From Tridacna crocea (taxonomy: Eukaryota; Mollusca; Bivalvia; Cardiida; Cardiidae): a DNA stretch of 64,000 nt. Every line of letters starts with the position of its first letter. Positions within the stretch are counted from its first letter, which is position 1. The stretch covers positions 3,492,001 to 3,556,000 of the forward strand of contig OX031060.1 of NCBI GenBank assembly GCA_943736015.1. The letters are read 5' to 3'. A program made the translations under genes and the position numbers. The notes beneath the pieces were generated by a model. The model did no database searches, was not told the origin of the DNA, and worked only from the letters and a program-made list of their open reading frames with translations. Below are positions 36,101 through 45,100 of this stretch, piece after piece.

Positions 36101-39100
36101 GGATCACCCGTGGCGGGCGGGCGGGCGGGCGGGCGTCCGGGCGGGCGGGAGGCGTCCAGTTCTTTGTCCGGAGCATATCTCCAAAACTATTCTAGCTAGG
36201 GTTACGAAATTTCATGGGTGGATAGATCTCATCGAGGGGGAGTGCAGTGCACAGGAACCATAACTCTTGCTTGCTTAATTTTTGAGTTATTGCCCTTTGT
36301 CGTTTTTCATACTTGAATTTTGTCCGGAGCATATCTCCAAAACTATACTAGCTAGGGTTACGAAATTTCATGGGTGGATAGATCTCATCGAGGGGGAGTG
36401 CAGTGCACAGGAACCATAACTCTTGCTCGCTTAATTTTTGAGTTATTGCCCTTTGTCGTTTTTCATACTTGAATTTTGTCCGGAGCATATCTCCAAAACT
36501 ATACTAGCTAGGGTTACGAAATTTCATGGGTGGATAGATCTCATCGAGGGGGAGTGCAGTGCACAGGAACCATAACTCTTGCTCGCTTAATTTTTGAGTT
36601 ATTGCCCTTTGTCGTTTTTCATACTTCAATTTTGTCCGGAGGATATCTCCAAAACTATACTAGCTAGGGTTACAAAATTTCATGGGTGGATAGATCTCAT
36701 CTAGGGGGAGTGCAGTGCTCAGGAATCATAACTCTTGCTCGCTTTATTTTTGAGTTATTGCCCTTTGCCGTTTTTCATACTTCAATTTTGTCCGGTGAAT
36801 ATCTCCACAACTATACTAGCTAGGGTTATGGAATTTCATGGCTGGATAGATCTCATCAAGGGGGAGTGCAGTGCTCAGGAATCATAACTCTTGCTTGCTT
36901 AATTTTTGAGTTATTGCCCTTTGTCTTTTTTCATACCTGAATTTTGTCCGGAGCATATCTCCAAAACTATACTAGCTAGGGTTATGAAATTTCATGGGTG
37001 GATAGATCTCATCAAGGGGAAGTGCAGTGCTCAGGAACCATAACTCTTGCTCGCTTAATTTTTGAGTTATTGCCCTTTGTTGTTTTTCATACCTGAATTT
37101 TGTCTGGAGCATATCTCCAAAACTATACTACCTAGGGTTATGAAATTTCATGGGTGGATAGATCTCATCAAGGGGAAGTGCAGTGCACAGGAACCATAAC
37201 TCTTGCTCGCTTAATTTTTGAGTTATTGCCCTTTGCCGTTTTTTATAGTTGAATTTTGTCCAGTGAATATCTCCAAAACTATACTACCTAGGGTTATGAA
37301 ATTTCATGGGTGGATAGATCTCATCAAGGGGGAGTGCAGTGCACAGGAACCATAACTCTTGCTCGCTTAATTTTTGAGTTATTGCCCTTTGTTGTTTTTC
37401 ATGCTTGAATTTTGTCCGGTGCATGCCCCAGCTTTACAACTTGGAGTAAGACGGGCGTATCTTGCGACAATTTGCCGCTCTTGTTCAAATTATAGTTCTG
37501 GGGTCAAAACTAGCCATGCCACAAGATTTACATGGGCTTACGAAGTGAAAAATTCAGAAATTCCTTTTCAGAAATACCTGGCTGGATAGCTCAGTGGTCA
37601 GCGTATCTGACTGGTGACCTGGAGATTACAGGTTCAATACCCTGTTGTGGCAAACTTTCTTTCTGGTGATTATTCTTCTCCCCCTCTTATGCATGTGAGA
37701 AAAGTAGTCAGTGGCTTTGGAAAGAAATTTGTGTCAGTACTGGTGTAAGAAAGCCAGAAAAGACCTAGGTCTGTCACAGACTGCCATGATGTGACCTTAG
37801 CTGTGAAGATGGTGTTAACCCTTTACCACACGACAGAATTTTAGGCTGGTCCAAATTGAAAGCAATTTCAGACAACAAAATAAATGTAACTCAAAAATTG
37901 AAATTTGTTTCCAGCAGGATAGAAAACATTGTGGGAAAAGGAGAAAATGCTGGTTACCAGCATTTTCTCCTTTTCCCATAATGTTTTCAAAAATCTCCTA
38001 TCTTAGGGTCGTAAAAACCAGGGATTGTTTGGTAGAGTTAAACTCTAATACAAACAAAGTTAATGTTCTTTTCATCTAGTAGATCTCTACCGAGATGTCC
38101 AGATTTTAGCCCTGTGGTCAAATTAGCCCTGCCATTGCGGTCAGAAGGGTTACATGGTAGTTCAGTAAACAAGTCAATATGTCTTATTGACATGAAGTCA
38201 ATATGTCTGAAGCTGTTATGTCTGCAAAATAACTTAAGATATGATACTTCTTGTCACCAGTGCAGTTGAGGTATCTCTCTGTGCTTTCTTCCACATTTTT
38301 GATAGGAAAATTAACAGGGCTGCCTTCAGTAAACTGTAGATATATGCAATTTATTTGGAATTAAATAAAAACACATAAGATCCCTATAGAACCGGAAGAT
38401 ATGACCTGTAAATAAAGTTATGCATATAATTATGTGCTCAAATTGTACAGTTATGCAGTTTAGTGAAACATATTTTCAACTGAATGCTTGCTTAAGAAAA
38501 TTCAGGATGCAAACTTCCTTTGTATGCATACAAATGTTTGAAAAAACTTATGTTCATTGGTAGCATTGTAGCTTCTTCTGGTAGTTTTAGATTTCAGGTA
38601 GGTTTTTTGGAATGTAACATAATCAGTAACATGCATGTGTTATGGAAAATCATATTAAGTAAATGAATATGATAATGTCATTTTTGATCTCATAAAAGTA
38701 GACCGAGTAACCTATTGCAAAGTGACCACTTTGTTATTTGTACTCCGTATTTGCACCCGTTTGCAACATGTAGTTGTTCATTTGTTTTTCATCTGCAAGG
38801 ATAAGTACCAGTATACCTCATATTATCCAACAAGCATTTTTTAACTTCAGCAAAAAATTATATGAAGGCCCTGAAAATTATTTTCCTTACATTTGTGGCT
38901 TAAAATACTTGATTGACTTTCTTTATACAATTCTGGTCATTTACCGTTTCAGTTGGAGACTTTAAGTTTTTTTGCAAAGATTTCACTGTATTTATGAAAT
39001 GGAAACAAATCAAATACCTATACCTGATTCAAGAATTTTTCAGTTATGCTTTTGTATTTAGTTAAATCTTTTTTTCAAATACCGCAGTGTTTTTACAACC

Positions 39101-42100
39101 TCGAAGGATGAAGGCTGGTGAAAACATAATTGAAAAAGTAGAAAGTGCTGATAAGGCTTTTTATCTGGCTCAAAAACATAAAGGGATTTTGTTTTGTTTG
39201 GTCCAAGATCAAAATTTATTTCATTGAGTAACAAGGAGTAATATTTTCACAAGCGGCCAGGAGTGAAAATGTTACCAATGATGTTAACAAGATGAAATAG
39301 ATTTGGATCTTTCATTTTCCAAAAAGATTTCAATTTATTTCATGCTTTTAACCTGTTTTTGTTGATAACTTCATCAGTATCAAAATCAGTTGTTTTTGGT
39401 AATTCCCCCATGGTATATCCTCCTACATAAGAATGTATTTTTACAACATTACATAAATCACCGGAAATGTGGGATAAATGGGCATAAATTGCATTATATT
39501 TCCTTCTGGTTGAATTGCACACACTGTTAATGGAGGAAACTAGTGCATGGAAACTATTGTTTCCACCATCAGTTGAAGAGCTACAGAAGTAGTTACTAAC
39601 AAAAACTTATGAAAGTTAAAAAAGATATGAATTTTCCAAATCTGAATACCGGTATATGTGTATATTTACGAAAATTGTTGTACAAAAACTTACAAATTGT
39701 TGGCAAAACAGTACCCCAGGGGACCATTTTACTACAGAAAGTTCCATCCTGTAGTTCTGCACTGGTTGCTATGAAATTGGTGGGTGTAGGAGAAAAGCCT
39801 TCAAGGACAAAATCCCACCAGGACAAAAGCCCACTTTTAGTTATAATCATGTATTGAATTAAAAAGAAAATTGTATATATGATGTGACTTGTCTTTAGAA
39901 GAGTAGAAAACATCATGTGAAAAGCAGAAAATGCTTTCTTTCAAAAATGATAAAAAAAAATGATTTTGTAGCACTCTTTTATTAGCAGTGGGTGTTTTTC
40001 CTCCCTGCCAAAATGAGCAGTGGGCTTTTGTCCGGTGGGCTTTTGTCCAGTGGGCTTTTGTCCTAGTGGGCTTTTGTCCCAGTGGGCTTTTGTGTGTTCC
40101 CCGAAATTGGTTACCACTGAAATTATCAACCCCTATAATCCACCACTGATACCTGTTGAATGACCAAAAAGCATGAAATAAAATCCTGTAATCAGATACA
40201 CATTTGTCTTCACCTGCCTCAACTCATTACCAAATGACAATATTTTAGGCTTGCCCAAATTGAAAGCATTTGCAGACAACAAAATAAAAGTGACTGAAAA
40301 TTTGAAATTTGTTTTGTGAACGGTAGAAAACATTGTGGGAAAAGGAGAAAATGCTGGTTACCAGCATTTTCTCCTTTTCCCACAATGTTTTCTAAAGCTT
40401 TCTTTCTCAGGGGCGTCTAAGTAGGGATTGTGTGGTAATGGGTTAAATCTAGAGGATGCTGTTTTATATGAAGTTCGCAACTTTTGATGTACTTTTTGCA
40501 GAACATAAAGCAATCTAAGCCTGATCAACAAAACGACAAAATATTACACTTGTCCAAATTGAAAGCATTTACAGACGACACAATAAATGTGACTGAACAT
40601 TTGAAATTTGTTTTGTGAAGACTAGAAACATTGTGGGAAAAGGAGAAAATGCTGGTTACCAGCATTTTTCTTATTTCCCACAATGTTTTCAAAAGGCTTC
40701 TTTCTCAAGGTCATGAAAACCTGGGATTGTATTGGAAAGGGTCAAAGAACTTAATTACTGTTAAAAAAAGGTGTGAAAGACCTTGCAAAAGGAATAGAAA
40801 TATTCTATAGTCACAAGTCTTGTGCTCACCAAGTACTTACTTGTACATTTTATACTCATTAAATTTTCATAAACATGCATGGGTGTAGACACAGGTGGGG
40901 CAGGTGGGGCTTTCGCTGCACCAATACTTTCGGTTGGTACGGCATGCTGCACCAATAAAATTGGCTGATGCAGTATGATGCAGCACCAATAATTTGTGCT
41001 AAAAAACATCCTAGAATGCACAAAATCGCGACATTTTTTCAAAAGTTTTCTGGGGCAGCATGCCCCTGAACTTCCTGTAGCATAGGTTCGTGCCTTTGGT
41101 ACTTGCATTCACTCCTTCAGATCTCAATTTTGCCGCACCAATCGAAATTACGTGGCTACTCCTCCAACATGTACATAATTATTATACTCATGAAATCTTA
41201 GTAATCGTGGAATACATGTATATCACCTATTATGCCAACATTATGCATGCTTCATAAGGAATGTATTGTGTTCCATATAAATGACCAGCACTCTGTTAAA
41301 AGGGAGTTCTGTGTTGTATCATACCAAGTAAGTCATCATACAGTTAAGGTATTATTAATTAACCCTTTCTCGAACAATCCCTGGTTTTTACGATCCTGAG
41401 ATAGAAGCCTGTTGAAAACATTGAGGGAAAAGGAGAAAATGCTGGTTACCAGCATTTTCTTCTTTTCCCACAATGTTTTTAGAAGGCTTCTCTCTCGGAC
41501 TCGTTAAAAATCGGTATTGTGTGGTAAAGGGTTAAAGGCTTTGATATACTCTGAATAATGCAACAGTAATTTACTCAGTAATAAATCTTTCTACCAAAAG
41601 TAAAATTACTTTGTAGTACAGTAACGGTATTTGTTTATCACAGTGACTATTATAAACTCCAAGACATAAAGATCTTGAGAAAAAGAGAAAATGCTGATAA
41701 CCAGCATATTCTCTTTATCTTACCATATAGCTATTGTAAATTTTCCTATCTTACAGATGTTTGAGATAAGATTTTGTGATGTCATCAAATACATGATATA
41801 TATATATGATCTTATTAATTTTTTCAAGGCACTGTATTCCTACCCATGATTTCCAAACACAAATATTCCAATTAAATTAACCCATTACCACACAATCCCT
41901 ACTTTTGACACCCCTGAGAAAGAAGCCTTTAGAAAACATAGTGGGAAAAGGAGAAAATGCTGGTAACCAGCATTTTCTCCTTTTCCCACCATGTTTTCTA
42001 CCCTTCACTACACAAATTTCAAATTTTCAGCCACATTTATCTTGTCGTCTGCAATTGCTTTCAATTTGGAGAAACCTAAAATTTTGTCGTCTGGTAATGA

Positions 42101-45100
42101 GTTAAGTGTCAAATATAGCTTCTTTCAAACGATACTTATCATGAATGCAGTCCCATTTCAAAGCAGTGACTAGTTAATATCAATGAAAAAAAATTTGCAT
42201 AAAGATGTAGAACTAATCATTATACATGCAAGTCTTGAAATACATGCAGTTATGTGATAAAAGAAAATTGACATCTGTTGGCAACTAAGATAAACTTGTA
42301 ATGAACTTGCCTAGAAAATTACTATCAAGCTCACCAAAAGTTGCCTTATCCCTTTACCACACAGCAAAATTTTAGATTTGTCCAATTCCAAAGCATTTGC
42401 AGACGACAAATCAAATGTGACTCTAATTGTGAAAGTTGTCTTTGATAGCATAGAAAACATTGTGGAAAAAGGAGAAAATGATGGTTACCAGCATTTTCCC
42501 CTTTTCCCACAATGTTTTCAAAAGTCTTCTTTCTTAAGATCAGTAAAAATCGGGATTAACACTTTTCTAGACCTGTTTAATACTAATTTTATCTCAACTC
42601 CCAACTTATGTCAGATGCTGTATGTCTGCAAGTGCTTTTTAAAACAGAATGATGAGTCTTAAAAGTTTTATCATGAGTCAAGGGGTGCAGTTGATTTGTC
42701 TTGTGTGTTCGAATATCACTGTATCTCGATGTTTATATTTTCTAGGTATTCAGTAGCTAGACCAGTAGAAACTCAAGCCATCAGTAAACCAAAAACAACA
42801 ACTGTCTCAGATATTGTAAGTAGATAGAGATTGTGCTATGGTATGCCATTTATAACTCAAGTTGCTTTTTCAGGCACTTTAACTCGTTACCACACAATCC
42901 CAATTTTTAACGACCCTGAGAAAGAAGCCTTTTAAAAACATTGTTGGAAAAGGAGAAAATGCTGGTAACCAGCTTTTTCTCCTTTTCCCACAATGTAGGA
43001 AAAAAAAAATTGGTGTTTTCATGATCATGTAAGTTTTATATGCAATTCAATGAACAATAGAATCAAATGATGCTGTTTAACTTTTACCAAATTACAAGAT
43101 TTATTTAGACTTGTCCATAGTCCTGGGTTCATATTCACCAACCAAAGAATATTCTTAATCTTATTCTCTATAATTTTCTAACTTTGAAAGTAACACAACT
43201 TCTCATTGGCTAAACTGAATGGCTAAATCTGATTGGCTAAACCAAATGGTTTAGCTAGTTCGGTTTAACCAATCAGAACTTTTGTTACTTTCAAGGTTGG
43301 AAAAACTTGGAGAATAAGACTGAGAATGTTCCTAACAATGTTTGGTGAATATGGACCCTGATTTCTATTTTTTTACAGGAAAGTCAGCCGCCAGATCCTC
43401 TTGCTAAAGCACAGTTAGACCTTCTCTCACATCTGATTGGGAACACAACCACCACACAGAAAACTGGATTTAGGCTTAACTTATTTAACACAGATAAAGA
43501 GGAAGAGTAAGTATATCACCGTATAGCTTGCTCCAACTTAACTCTTAACCCTTTATCAAACAGTCCCTGGTTTTTACGACCTTGGGAAAGAAGGCTTCTG
43601 AAAACATTGTGGGAAAAGGAGAAAATGCTGGTAACCAGCATTTTCTCCTTTTCCCACAATGTTTTCTACCCTTCCCAAAACAAATTTTATTGAGTTACCT
43701 TAATTTGTTGTCCGCAAATGCTTCCTGTTTGGACAAGTCTAAAATTGTGTGATTTGGCAGAGTTAGCCTTTTACTGCCAAGCCCTTGTTGCACAGTCTGC
43801 AGTGTACAACACTAGATCAGAATTATTTCAAAGGATTGATGATGGTTCGTGTGACAGGATTCATTTCTCTATCAGGGCTGATCATTGTTCAACAATGGTA
43901 TTTTGTAAAAGCAGCTTGTCCCTTGGAAGGAATATTTTGTAACAGAAATTCCAGGAAAGCATGGATGAGTGTGCTGGCTGCCGTTATATAGCTGAAATTA
44001 TGTTGAAAACAGGACAAAATAGATAAGACTCAAAAAAAAGAAATTTGATTTAGAAAGGGTAGTAAACATTGTTGGAAAAGGAGAAAATGTTGATAACCAG
44101 CATTTTCTCCATTTCCCACAATGTTTTCAAAAAACTCCCTTCTCAGGCAAGTGAAAACCCAGGATTGTTTTGGAAAGGTTGAAAGAACTTAATCCTCCAA
44201 CACACAACAAAGAGTTTTAATGATTCTAGGGGAGAAACTTTCAAAACCAATGTGGGGAAAGGAGAAATTGCTGGTTGGCAGAATATGCAAAAGTAGATTG
44301 TGAATAGTACGAGAAATAGTCAAAGGGAGATAACAGTAGAAGTTTTTTTTCCAGATTGTTAGTCTGCAGGTTTACTTATGTCCAAGTTTCTAATCCTAAT
44401 TGAAATTTATCGACCATAAAGTCATCAGTTTTGTCTATTTACCTGTCAATCCATGTTAGCTTAATTTGTAAGTTTGGTTGTCCTCATAAAAAATCTTAGT
44501 TTTATTTCTTTGATGAAATTCTTTAACCCATCACCACTCGATCCCTACACTACTCGATCCCTAAACTACCCTGAGAAAAAAGCCTTTAGAAAACATTGTG
44601 GGAAAAGGAGAAAATGCTGGTAACCAGCATTTTCTCCTTTTCCCACAATGCTTTCTACCCTTCCCAAATTTAATTTCAAATTTTCAGTCACTTTTATTTT
44701 GTCGTCTGCAAATGCTTTCAATTTGGACAAGCCTAAAATATTGTCGTTTGGTAATGAGTAAAAGTAACAATAAAGGCCAATGGTAAACAAAGCAGGCATT
44801 TAGATACATTTAGCTTTATATCATACCATTTAAAACAGTATTCTGAACAAAAGTATGGACTTGTCCATGTAGATGGCATTTGCATTAACTCTTTACTAAA
44901 CAGCAGAATTTTCAACAAAGAAAGTATTTGCAGACAACAAATTAAATGAGATTTAAATTGAAATCTTTTTTGACAGGGTAGAAAACATTATGATGATTTA
45001 ATCTTGTATTTAATATAAACTTCATTACTACATGTATTTACCCATTTCAGACAAGCTGCCGTCTTGTACCAGCCAACTGTTACAGAGAGTGCGCCTGAAT

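Noticed and set aside
40761-41108. 115-codon frame on the minus strand with GAAKAPPAPPVSTPMHV
   Set aside because: No domain, no splice context; it looks like a chance frame in repetitive DNA.
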